A DNA stretch of 64,000 nt, taken from NCBI GenBank assembly GCA_963783235.1, contig CAWAMN010000002.1, forward strand, positions 620,001 to 684,000. The letters are read 5' to 3'. The notes beneath the pieces were generated by a model. The model saw only the letters and a program-made list of their open reading frames with translations, searched no databases and was not told where the DNA came from. Positions 27,909 to 36,509 of the stretch are shown here, piece by piece (position 1 is the stretch's first letter; each line of letters begins with the position of its first letter). The DNA is from Thiohalomonas sp963783235 (GTDB lineage: Bacteria > Pseudomonadota > Gammaproteobacteria > Thiohalomonadales > Thiohalomonadaceae). Made by a program: the position numbers and the translations under genes.

Positions 27909-28978
27909 CTATGCCGGGATTCTTCTCTCCAGTTCAGTTACCGCCTGCTCGATTCCGGTGGCCGCAACGGGCCGATAGCGGCCGCCGGACAACAGGCTTT
28001 CCACCGCCTCGCTGAAGCTGCGGGACTGCCAGTCCTGCGTCATCAGGACCTGCGCCCTCGCGTTTCGCTGCAGCCAGCGCTCGAGATAAGGCGCTTCGGG
28101 CCAACCGGGGCGTGGCATGTAGAGAACCGGAATGCCGTTGCCTGCGGCTTCCGTGAAGCTGCCGTAGCCCGGTTTCGTGATCAAGAGATCGCTCGAGGCC
28201 ACCACATCGGTGAAGGGCAGTTTCAGATCCTCAAGGGTGATCGCATCGGGATGCTCAACCTGCCAGTCACGCTGCACCACCCAGCGCACCCCCGCGATGC
28301 GAGGCCACTCTTCTATTGGTAACCGCAAGTGAATGCCGCCGACGGCAACAAGGACGAGTTTGTCGTCTCCGAGGCCGAAACGGTGCTCGAACTCGGAACG
28401 CCGATTGCGGCCCGGTTTCATAACCGGTCCGATATCGAGGGCGTTTCGCAGGAAGGCCATCGGCATCGAAGGGTGGGTACGTAAAAACAGATCCGCATCG
28501 TTATAGGCCGCCTCCATGTGACCGAGGATGGCCTCGGACTCCGGCCGATCGGCACAATAGTGGCGGTAGATGTCCGCCCAGTTGAGACAGCACATTGCCA
28601 CCGCCGGAACCCCGGCACGTTTGGCAGCCGCCAACGTAAGGTAAGGAACGTCCGCAAGAACCAGGTCCGGGGCGGCGGTTGCAAGCTCCGCGGCCACGCG
28701 CCCGACCCGCTGCTCCCAGGACCGGTGCAGTTCGGCATAGCGCCGTGCACTGGCTTCGACATTCACCCCCAAGGCGTCATGCTGCACCATCCCGAAATCA
28801 TCGGTGGCGGCCTGCAGCTCGAACGGACCATCGATCCGCCGCTCCAGAGCCGATCGTGGCAAGGCGGTGCGAAGGGTAAGCCGCAGTTCGGCATTCAGTG
28901 CCCGAAGGGCATTCAGAACCGCGGCGCTTTGGGAAAGATGCCCGAATCCATGGGGCGAAATGGCGGCTAGCAGGTGCA

Positions 28979-28979
<1 letters not shown>
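27909..28979 (-). CDS. GT-B-like glycosyltransferase of the MurG/UGT-like superfamily
   Basis: 356 residues from ATG 28979, which has GGGAG eight nt upstream and overlaps the preceding stop codon (TGATG); an ATG twelve bases earlier lacks a site. The N-terminal AISPHGFGHLSQSAAVLNAL resembles the glycine/histidine-rich loop of predicted glycosyltransferases related to MurG and to the N-terminal domain of L-arabinokinase. The C-terminal half has KPGYGSFTEAAGNGIPVLYM, the donor-binding pattern of GT-B folds. The substrate is unknown. A decayed copy of its last ~50 codons lies at 8822-9011, beyond the far end of the CRISPR array. Confidence 0.7.
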
Positions 28980-30304
<1,325 letters not shown>

Positions 30305-30346
30305 GGCCACCTCGGGTGTCGTGATTGACAGCCATTCTCTCCGAAA

Positions 30347-30360
30347 TGCCATATTTGGCA
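30347..30360. promoter_or_regulatory. TGCCA-N4-TGGCA inverted repeat between the sigma54 activator and cyd remnant
   Basis: TGCCATATTTGGCA lies 43 bp upstream of the activator start and upstream of the broken cydA. It could be an operator or enhancer half of the activator. On the plus strand TTGGCAC has the look of a sigma54 -24 element, but no matching TTGC -12 follows at the right distance. Confidence 0.3.
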
Positions 30361-30417
30361 CAAGCTTAAACTGGATCTAACACTGCGCACACATGGTGTC
30401 GGCCGGCTACGTAAGAT

Positions 30418-30786
30418 CTCAAAATCCGGCATGAGGACCGCATCCGCAACGGCATGCAGGCCTATGCGCTGTTGCAGCAACTGCGAAACGGACAGACCGA
30501 CGAGGCCACCAAGGCCCGCTTCAACGAGGTCAAAGACGATCTGGGTTACGGCCTTCTCCTGAAGAAATACACCCCCAACGTAGTGGATGCTACAGAAGCG
30601 CAGATCCGGATGGCGGTCGATGACACCATCCCGCAGGTGGCGCCGCTGTTCTGGAGCTTCCGCCTCATGGTGGCGCTCGGCTTTTGGTTCATCGTCCTGT
30701 TCGGCCTCTCTTTCCTCTACTGCGCCAAGCGCGATGCCGGTCGCAAGCAGTGGCTGCTGAGGGCCGCGCTCTACTCGGCCCCTCGG
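30418..30786 (+). pseudogene. cydA: cydA remnant (cytochrome bd oxidase subunit I)
   Basis: The frame resumes from a stop at 30412 and reads KIRHEDRIRNGMQAYALLQQ and onward to FWSFRLMVALGFWFIVLFGL, SFLYCAKRDAGRKQWLLRAA and LYSA. This is the C-terminal third of CydA, including the penultimate membrane helices. The N-terminal two thirds with the heme ligands and Q-loop are absent, and the final helix is replaced by unrelated sequence after about 30786 (frame ends 30888). A product here could not be an oxidase subunit. It is the first gene of a decayed cydA-cydB-cydX-ybgE operon. Confidence 0.85.
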
Positions 30787-30852
30787 CGCGGCGGCCATGC
30801 CGATGGGCGGCGGTGCGGGATTGAACCCGCAGCCGATGCAGAAACACTTGGA

Positions 30853-31011
30853 TTAACCACGGGGGACACGGGGAGCACGGGGCGATAATGTGCTGAATCA
30901 CTCCAGTGCTCCGTTCACCCGAGTAGCGAATCCAAAAACGAATACGACGGAAAGCCGGTTTCGCGGAATTCATTGCAGTTCCCCGTGTACCCCGTGCTCC
31001 CCGTGGTTAAA
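30853..31011. repeat. Inverted-repeat element with CCACGGGG / CCCCGTGG arms
   Basis: The left arm (TTAACCACGGGGGACACGGG, 30853 on) and the right arm (ending CCCCGTGGTTAA, 31011) are complementary over about 25-30 bp with a few mismatches, giving a 159-bp element. Sequence of the same family bounds the repeat block at 33672-34545. It lies exactly between the cydA and cydB remnants, so it may have taken part in the rearrangement that broke them. Confidence 0.55.
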
Positions 31012-31029
31012 TGATGAGGTCTGAAAAAA

Positions 31030-31655
31030 ATGATATTGGATTACGAGACATTGAAACTGGTGTGGTGGTTGCTGGTCGGCGTCCTGCTGATCGGTTTTGC
31101 CATCACGGATGGCTTTGACATGGGTGCCGGCGCACTGCTGCCCTTTCTCGGAAAGAACGATGAGGAGCGCCGGGTGATCATCAATACGCTCGGTCCTCAC
31201 TGGAAATCGTCTCCATGCCGGCAGCCGATGCGCTGCCGAACCCGCTGGCGAAACAGGTCATGCAGGCCGAAGGCGCCTGGCTGGTGAACTACACCAGGTA
31301 CCCCTGGATGATGGTCGCGCCGGCACTGGGCTTTGTCGGTGCCCTTGGCGCCGTTCTGATGGCCAGGGCCCATCGTCCGGGATTGGCGTTCACCTCCAGC
31401 TCGGTCTCGATGGCAGGGATTATTCTCACTGCCGGTTTTTCCATGTTCCCGTTCATCATGCCGTCCATCACGGTACCGAACGGGTCGCTGACGCTTTGGG
31501 ACGCACCTTCCAGTCACCTGACGCTCACCGTTATGTTCTGGGCCGCGATGATCTTCGTACCCATCATCCTGGCTTACACCACCTGGTGTTACCGATCACT
31601 GTGGGGTAAGACCAGCGTGCAGTTCATCCGCGACAACAATTACGACGCTTATTGA
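31030..31655 (+). pseudogene. cydB: cydB remnant (cytochrome bd oxidase subunit II) with internal deletion and frameshift
   Basis: The gene begins normally (MILDYETLKLVWWLLVGVLL, then TDGFDMGAGALLPFLGKNDE) as far as NTLGPHW at about 31203. It then jumps, in another frame, to the last ~150 residues of CydB (PLAKQVMQAEGAWLVNYTRY to SLWGKTSVQFIRDNNYDAY, stop 31655). Roughly 170 codons of the usual ~380 are missing and the two halves are out of frame. The conserved C-terminus and adjacent intact cydX show that the loss is fairly recent. Confidence 0.88.
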
Positions 31656-31677
31656 TTCGAACAGAGAGGTCTAAACC

Positions 31678-31782
31678 ATGTGGTATTTCGCCTGGATACT
31701 CGGGGTTCTGCTGGCGTTGACGCTGGGGGCCCTGAATGTGATGTGGCTGGAAGCGGAACTCACCGGTTCCGAGAAGGACTGA
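31678..31782 (+). CDS. cydX: CydX, small subunit of cytochrome bd oxidase
   Basis: 34-residue single-span protein, MWYFAWILGVLLALTLGALN followed by VMWLEAELTGSEKD, the hallmark CydX/YbgT sequence (MWYFAWILG, then the N-x-x-WLE segment). It follows cydB by 22 bp with GAGAGG upstream. In bd oxidases CydX stabilises the heme-containing subunit CydA. It is intact although cydA and cydB are broken here, so it has no partner in this operon; another bd oxidase elsewhere in the genome could use it. Confidence 0.9.
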   Translation: MWYFAWILGVLLALTLGALNVMWLEAELTGSEKD

Positions 31783-31821
31783 TATCCTGATGGGCAGCCT
31801 TCATCAGAACGGGGACGCGGC

Positions 31822-32106
31822 ATGAGCCGTGTCCCCTACCCCAATCCGTTCTGGAGCCGACTTGGTTCCACTGCCCTGGCCGTCGGACTGAGTGGACTCG
31901 TTCTGGTCTATCCCCGCGTGATTGCGGAAACCGCGAGTGATATCCGTCACGGCACCCTGATACTGCTGCATTGGGGTATAGCGGCCGGTTTCGTTCACGG
32001 CGTCGGTTTTGCTCCCCGCATGGACATTTGGCGGGTGGCCTTTCATCCCGTGCTCGGATGGCTGTTCATGATCGCGGGGAGCCTCTGGATCATCACCCGC
32101 CAGTAA
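31822..32106 (+). CDS. ybgE: YbgE-like cyd operon membrane protein
   Basis: 94 residues with three likely membrane helices (about 16-32, 45-62, 73-91). Its size and position directly after cydX match the YbgE family, a small cyd operon protein of unknown precise function. RHGTLILLHWGIAAGFVHGV is the best conserved-looking stretch. The ATG at 31822 lies 39 bp after cydX with GGGGACG nearby. It is intact inside an otherwise decaying operon. Confidence 0.75.
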   Translation: MSRVPYPNPFWSRLGSTALAVGLSGLVLVYPRVIAETASDIRHGTLILLHWGIAAGFVHGVGFAPRMDIWRVAFHPVLGWLFMIAGSLWIITRQ

Positions 32107-32324
32107 ACAAAATTCGACCGGGTATCGACGTTCACCCCACTCCGCCGTTGAGTTAAAATGCGGGCGCTTTGCGCAGCTACCCACGCGCTGAGCCTGACGA
32201 TTCCCTTGGGCAGCAGTTCGAAGCCTCAACCTGCCACCATACGGAACCGGTCGCTGCGGTTCCGAGAGGCACCGCAGCCTTTGCGGGTGGTCCAGGAAAT
32301 CAGCCTCTTTTAAGGGCAAAGACC

Positions 32325-32374
32325 GCACGCTCCCCCCTGCGTGCATCCGCGCTTTTATTTTTTTCTTTTTTTGC
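32325..32374 (+). terminator. Hairpin with following T-rich tract upstream of sqr
   Basis: GCACGC (32325-32330) pairs with GCGTGC (32339-32344), and a long T-rich run follows from 32352. The stem is short and set eight bases from the T tract, so it is a weak candidate terminator or attenuator for the cyd operon. The 290 bp between ybgE and sqr otherwise show no gene I can support. Confidence 0.3.
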
Positions 32375-32396
32375 TTGAAATGCAGGAGTTGCACTT

Positions 32397-33671
32397 ATGG
32401 CACACATCGTCATCCTCGGTGCCGGTACCGGCGGGCTGCCGGCGGCCTATGAGATGCGGGACGAGCTTGGCAAAGAGCACAAGATCACCCTGGTCAGCGC
32501 ATCCAACGAATTCCAGTTCGTCCCCTCCAACCCGTGGATCGGCGTCGGCTGGCGCCAACGCAAGGACATCACGTTCGAAATCGAACCCTGCGTCCGGCGC
32601 AGGGGCATCGACTTCGTCGCCAAGCCGGTCACCCGAATCGATGCGGAAAACAGCCGTCTGGAATTCGACGAAGGGGAAGCCCTCGATTACGACTATCTGG
32701 TGATCGCCACCGGACCGAAACTCGCATTCGACGAGGTGGAAGGCGCGGGACCTCACGGCGGTCATACCGAATCCGTCTGCACCGTGGATCATGCCGAGAT
32801 CGCCTATGCGAACTATCAGAAGCTGGTGGAGGAGCCCGGCCCGATCATCATCGGTGCGATGCCCGGTGCCAGCTGCTTCGGTCCCGCCTACGAGTACGCC
32901 GCCATCGTCGACGCCGACCTTCGCAAACGGCGCGTGCGCGACCGGGTTCCCATGACGATGGTGACCTCCGAGCCCTACGTGGGCCACCTGGGTCTGGGCG
33001 GCGTGGGCGACTCCAAGGGAATGCTCGAATCAGAGCTGCGCAACCGCCACATCAACTGGATCACCAATGCCAAGGTGACCAAGGTTGAAGAGGGAACGAT
33101 GTACGTGGATGAGCACGACATGGATGGCAATGTCATCAAGCAGCACGAGCTGCCGTTCAAGTTCTCCATGATGCTGCCCGCCTTCAAGGGCGTGGATGCC
33201 GTGGCCGGTGTCGAAGGGCTCTGCAACCCGCGCGGATTCGTCATCGTCGACGAGCACCAGCGCAGCCCGAAATACCCCAACATCTTCTCGCTGGGTGTCT
33301 GCATCGCCATACCGCCGGTGGAGCAAACCCCGGTGGCGACCGGTGCCCCGAAAACCGGTTATATGATCGAATCGATGGTTACCGCCATCGTGCACAATGT
33401 GGGCAATCTGCTCGACGGTAAGGAGCCGAAAGACAAGGGCACTCTCGCCGCCCTGTGCCTGGCCGATCTGGGCGACTCCGGCGCCGCGTTCGTTGCCGTT
33501 CCGCAGATCCCGCCCCGCAACATCACCTGGTTCCGAAAGGGCAAGTGGGTGCACTGGGCGAAGATCGCCTTCGAGAAATACTTCATCCGCAAGATGAAGA
33601 AAGGCACCTCCGAGCCGCTGTACGAGAAGTACATCCTCCGCTTCATGGGAGTCACACGGCTTAAGAAGTAA
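32397..33671 (+). CDS. sqr: Sulfide:quinone oxidoreductase
   Basis: 424 residues; ATG 32397 has AGGAG ten bases upstream. SQR oxidises sulfide on the membrane surface and passes electrons to quinone. The FAD-binding GxGxxG is at the N-terminus (ILGAGTGGLPAA), a second dinucleotide-fold strand ends in IIIGAMPGASC, and YPNIFSLGVCIAIPP is the late FAD-contact region. Cysteines C128, C160 and C354 (AALCLADLGDSGAAF) fall where the catalytic trio of the Acidithiobacillus enzyme (128, 160, 356) lies. The C-terminal amphipathic region (WFRKGKWVHWAKIAFEKYFI) suits peripheral membrane attachment. It is monocistronic, followed by a repeat array. Confidence 0.93.
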   Translation: MAHIVILGAGTGGLPAAYEMRDELGKEHKITLVSASNEFQFVPSNPWIGVGWRQRKDITFEIEPCVRRRGIDFVAKPVTRIDAENSRLEFDEGEALDYDYLVIATGPKLAFDEVEGAGPHGGHTESVCTVDHAEIAYANYQKLVEEPGPIIIGAMPGASCFGPAYEYAAIVDADLRKRRVRDRVPMTMVTSEPYVGHLGLGGVGDSKGMLESELRNRHINWITNAKVTKVEEGTMYVDEHDMDGNVIKQHELPFKFSMMLPAFKGVDAVAGVEGLCNPRGFVIVDEHQRSPKYPNIFSLGVCIAIPPVEQTPVATGAPKTGYMIESMVTAIVHNVGNLLDGKEPKDKGTLAALCLADLGDSGAAFVAVPQIPPRNITWFRKGKWVHWAKIAFEKYFIRKMKKGTSEPLYEKYILRFMGVTRLKK

Positions 33672-33774
33672 AAAACCACGGGGGGCACGGGGCACACGGG
33701 GACTTCATTGAGACGGGTTTCACCCCGTGTCCCGTGCCGCTGCGGTTTGGTTCCAAACATTCGAGGTGCTTTCC

Positions 33775-34468
33775 TGCGGGAGCGGCATCCCTGCCGCGAA
33801 GGGGATTGCTTTCACTTCGCGCGGCTGGAAGGCGCCCACCAGCCGGGTCCGCAGGGCGTGATTTTGTAGGAGCGGCATCCTGCCGCGATGGGTTTCGTGA
33901 GGGAATTCGCGGCTGGAAGCCGCTCCCACCGGTCGGGTCCGCGGGGCGTGATTTTGCAGGAGCGGCATCCTGCCGCGATGGGTTCCGTAGAGGGAATTCG
34001 CGGCTGGAAGCCGCCCCGCCGGTCGGGTTTGCGGGGCGTGATTTTGTAGGAGCGGCATCCTGCCGCGATGGGTTCCGTGAGGGGGATTCGCGGCTGGAAG
34101 CCGCCCACCGGTCGGGTCCGCGGGGCGTGATTTTGTAGGAGCGGCATCCTGCCGCGATGGGTTTCGTGAGGGAATTCGCGGCTGGAAGGCGCCCACCAGT
34201 CGGGTCCGCGGGCGTGATTTTGTAGGAGCGGCATCCTGCCGCGATGGGTTTTGTGAGGGGGATTCGCGGCTGGAAGCCGCCCACCGGTCGGGTCCGCGGG
34301 GCGTGATTTTGTAGGAGCGGCATCCTGCCGCGATCGGCGTTCAGGGGGATTCGCGGCTGGAAGGCGCTCCCACCGGTCGGGTCCTCGGGGCGTGATTTTG
34401 TAGGAGCGGCATCCTGCCGCGATGGGTTCCGTGAGGGGGATTCGCGGCTGGAAGCCGCCCACCGGTTT
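33775..34468. repeat. Tandem array of about eight BIME/REP-like units (~89 bp each)
   Basis: Each unit has GTAGGAGCGGCATCCTGCCG followed by CGA, about 20 bp of spacer, then the opposed hairpin TTCGCGGCTGGAAGCCGC and a GGTCGGGTCCGCGGGGCGTG linker. Unit starts fall near 33778, 33866, 33956, 34046, 34135, 34222, 34311 and 34400. Long minus-strand ORFs here repeat MPLLQNHAP in register and are not genes. The block is flanked by halves of the CCACGGGG/CCCCGTGG element (33673-33733 and 34521-34543). It fills the 875-bp space between sqr and the NifX-like gene. Confidence 0.85.
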
Positions 34469-34546
34469 GCTGAACTGTAGACAGTACTCTCTCGTTCACC
34501 CGGGGTGGAAAAAACTGCAGTTCCCCTGTCCCCCGTGGTTAACCAC

Positions 34547-34891
34547 TCAATGCTCGTGCGGCTGAGGCGGGGGTAAAGGCTCGCCTTTGGCGACGGCTTT
34601 GGCTGCCCTGACCGGATCGGTTTCCGAAGTCGCGACGACGCGAATTCCCCTGGCGGCCATTCGGTTCACGAAACCCTGGCCGCAACCACCGGTGATAATG
34701 ACGTCGGCCACATCGACGGGATGTTCACCTTCGCCGTGGAAATCATGAAAGGCCATCCCCTTAGGAAGGTCGATGCGCTGCATCTCCTTCGGCTCTCCCC
34801 CGGTTCCATCCTCAAAAACCAGGAAACGTCGTGTCTTGCCGGCGTGTCCGGTTACGGTACGGAAGTTCTGACTGGTCACTGCAATTTTCAT
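34547..34891 (-). CDS. NifX/NafY-family (dinitrogenase FeMo-cofactor biosynthesis domain) protein
   Basis: 114 residues from the second of two adjacent ATGs (34891), which is seven bases from GGAG; the first (34894) is too close. The fold family binds iron-molybdenum or iron-sulfur cofactors. Seen here are MKIAVTSQNFRTVTGHAGKT with the His of the family motif, VDVADVIITGGCGQGFVNRM containing the conserved GGCG, and a His-rich tail. No nif genes are visible; stand-alone members occur beside molybdoenzymes. It is the last gene of the minus-strand group that contains the molybdopterin oxidoreductase, so a role in cofactor handling for that enzyme is plausible but unproven. Confidence 0.8.
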   Translation of the reverse strand: MKIAVTSQNFRTVTGHAGKTRRFLVFEDGTGGEPKEMQRIDLPKGMAFHDFHGEGEHPVDVADVIITGGCGQGFVNRMAARGIRVVATSETDPVRAAKAVAKGEPLPPPQPHEH

Positions 34892-34930
34892 CATTGCTCT
34901 CCAAAGACACGGCGGCTATTTACAACCTGT

Positions 34931-35659
34931 TTAGATTCGCCCATCGCGCTTGAGTTCTTCATACCAGAGGGGGGCGTGGTGTTCAATGAAATCCACCGAC
35001 GCATAACCGCTCTTCATTGATTCGAGGCACTCGGGCTCTTCCACTATCGCAAAATAGATATGGGCAACCAGACCGATGAGGACCAGGAATACAGCGGCGG
35101 CATGCAGTACCAGGGCCCAACGGAACAGGGCGCCGTAAAAAGGACTGGAGGCAAAGTCGAAGAAACCGGCCGCAAAATAGAGATAGAGGCCGCTGGCGGC
35201 GATACCCAGAGAGGCGACGATGATGAGGGTGCCCAAAAGCCGCTGGGCGCCATTATAGCGTCCCGCGGGCGGGACCGGCGTAGCCTTCATCATGCCGAAC
35301 AAACGCGCCAACGTGATCATCATCGACCGGGTCTCGCGCAGCACAGCCCGGGGTCTCAGTACCAGCACCTGCTTGAGAAACGGCGACACCACGCCCTTCC
35401 AACGCATCAACGCGAATAGGGCGATGCCCGTCACCCAAGTGATTCCAACCAGAGCATGAAACTGCACCAGATTGGCGTTGCCGCCGGCCAGTTTCTGCAG
35501 GAACTCGGGCCAGAAGGCGGGAGCCAGTCGCAGGCTGTCACCGGAGATAATACCGAGTCCGGTGGCGACAAGGACCAACCAGCATACGGCGTTGAACCAG
35601 TGCAGACGAATCGTCCAGAGATCACGAACCAGTATCTTGCGCTCTTGCTGCTTACTCAT
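34931..35659 (-). CDS. Cytochrome b subunit of a molybdopterin oxidoreductase (FdnI/PhsC-like)
   Basis: 242 residues from ATG 35659 (MSKQQERKILVRDLWTIRLH), overlapping the FeS-subunit gene by eight bases; an upstream in-frame ATG lies inside that gene. Four membrane helices are predicted by eye (about 20-40, 62-82, 135-155, 175-197). Histidines in LHWFNAVCWL, VQFHALVGITW and VLHAAAVFLVLIGLVAHIYF suit two b hemes as in FdnI-type quinone-reactive subunits. It should anchor the periplasmic Mo and FeS subunits and exchange electrons with the quinone pool. Confidence 0.88.
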   Translation of the reverse strand: MSKQQERKILVRDLWTIRLHWFNAVCWLVLVATGLGIISGDSLRLAPAFWPEFLQKLAGGNANLVQFHALVGITWVTGIALFALMRWKGVVSPFLKQVLVLRPRAVLRETRSMMITLARLFGMMKATPVPPAGRYNGAQRLLGTLIIVASLGIAASGLYLYFAAGFFDFASSPFYGALFRWALVLHAAAVFLVLIGLVAHIYFAIVEEPECLESMKSGYASVDFIEHHAPLWYEELKRDGRI

Positions 35660-36395
35660 GTCCCTGCTCCTTCTCGCCCAGCGCACGCCGTCGATCGATG
35701 ATCTTCTTCATTCCGGCCGCAAAAAAGGCAGCCATCATGCCTCCCAAGCCGATTTTGGCGGCGGGATTGACGACCCCGCCGAGCACGGCAGCCTGCACGT
35801 GCTGTTCGACCGGTTTGGGCAACACAATATCGGGCAGAGGCCTTCCTCCCGTGTGGTAATAGTGAGAGGTGCCGCCCGGGACCTCGGGCGTGCTCAGCTG
35901 TATCCACTCTTTTTCCTTCAACAGACGGGAGACTTCGCTATTCGGATCGTTGGCATCTCCGAACTGCAAGGCGCCGCCCACACAGGTCTGCACGCAGGCC
36001 GGCGCGAGTCCCTCATCCACTCGAGGCTGACAGAAAGTGCACTTGCTGATCGTACCGGTCTCCGGATTGAGCCAGCGCGCTTCATAGGGGCAGGCGGGAA
36101 TGCAAAGCTCGCAACCGGAGCAGAGTTCGTCATCCACCAGCACGATGCCGTCACTCCGCTTCCACGCCGCGCCGGGTGGGCACGCCTCAACGCAGGGGGC
36201 ATCATCGCAGTGCTGACAGCGGCCCGGGAAAAGCTCCACGCTCGGCATGCCGTCGTGGGTGACGCTCTCCACCTCCCGCACCCAGTCGCGGGAGTACCCC
36301 ACCGGCGTCTGCCACTCCGCCCGGCAGGCTACAACGCAGGCTCTGCAATTGATGCAGCGGGTCGTGTCCGCCAGCATCACGTAACGTTTCTTCAT
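35652..36395 (-). CDS. Four-cluster ferredoxin subunit of a molybdopterin oxidoreductase (PhsB/PsrB/FdhB-like)
   Basis: 247 residues. Sixteen cysteines in the DMSO-reductase beta-subunit order can be read: CINCRACVVAC, CQHCDDAPCVEACP, CSGCELCIPACP and CTFCQ...CVQTC. The N-terminus (KRYVMLADTTRC) is typical. The C-terminal ~60 residues include a hydrophobic stretch (GGMMAAFFAAGM), possibly a membrane anchor as in FdnH. It lies between the catalytic subunit and the cytochrome b gene, so it carries electrons between them. It is likely exported with the Tat-signal-bearing large subunit. Confidence 0.92.
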   Translation of the reverse strand: MKKRYVMLADTTRCINCRACVVACRAEWQTPVGYSRDWVREVESVTHDGMPSVELFPGRCQHCDDAPCVEACPPGAAWKRSDGIVLVDDELCSGCELCIPACPYEARWLNPETGTISKCTFCQPRVDEGLAPACVQTCVGGALQFGDANDPNSEVSRLLKEKEWIQLSTPEVPGGTSHYYHTGGRPLPDIVLPKPVEQHVQAAVLGGVVNPAAKIGLGGMMAAFFAAGMKKIIDRRRALGEKEQGHE

Positions 36396-36428
36396 TGTTC
36401 AACTCCCGAAATTCGAACCGCCAAGACG

Positions 36429-36495
36429 GTAGGAGCGGCATCCTGCCGCGATGTTTTTGCACAGGCCCCCAATCGCGGCTGAAAGGCACTCCTAC
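36429..36495. repeat. Single REP/BIME unit between the FeS and Mo subunit genes
   Basis: GTAGGAGCGGCATCCTGCCG then CGA, and about 20 bp on AATCGCGGCTGAAAGGCACTC, ending CCTAC: the same unit as in the array at 33775-34468. It lies in the 114-bp gap inside the operon, where such hairpins can alter mRNA stability. Confidence 0.75.
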
Positions 36496-36509
36496 AGGCG
36501 GTTAATCAC

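Noticed and set aside
30340..30375. Sigma54 -24/-12 promoter for cydA
   Set aside because: TTGGCAC gives a -24-like half, but no TTGC element follows at the required distance.
33661..34462. Minus-strand ORFs of up to 220 aa repeating MPLLQNHAP
   Set aside because: In-register translation of the ~89-bp BIME units; no independent coding signal.
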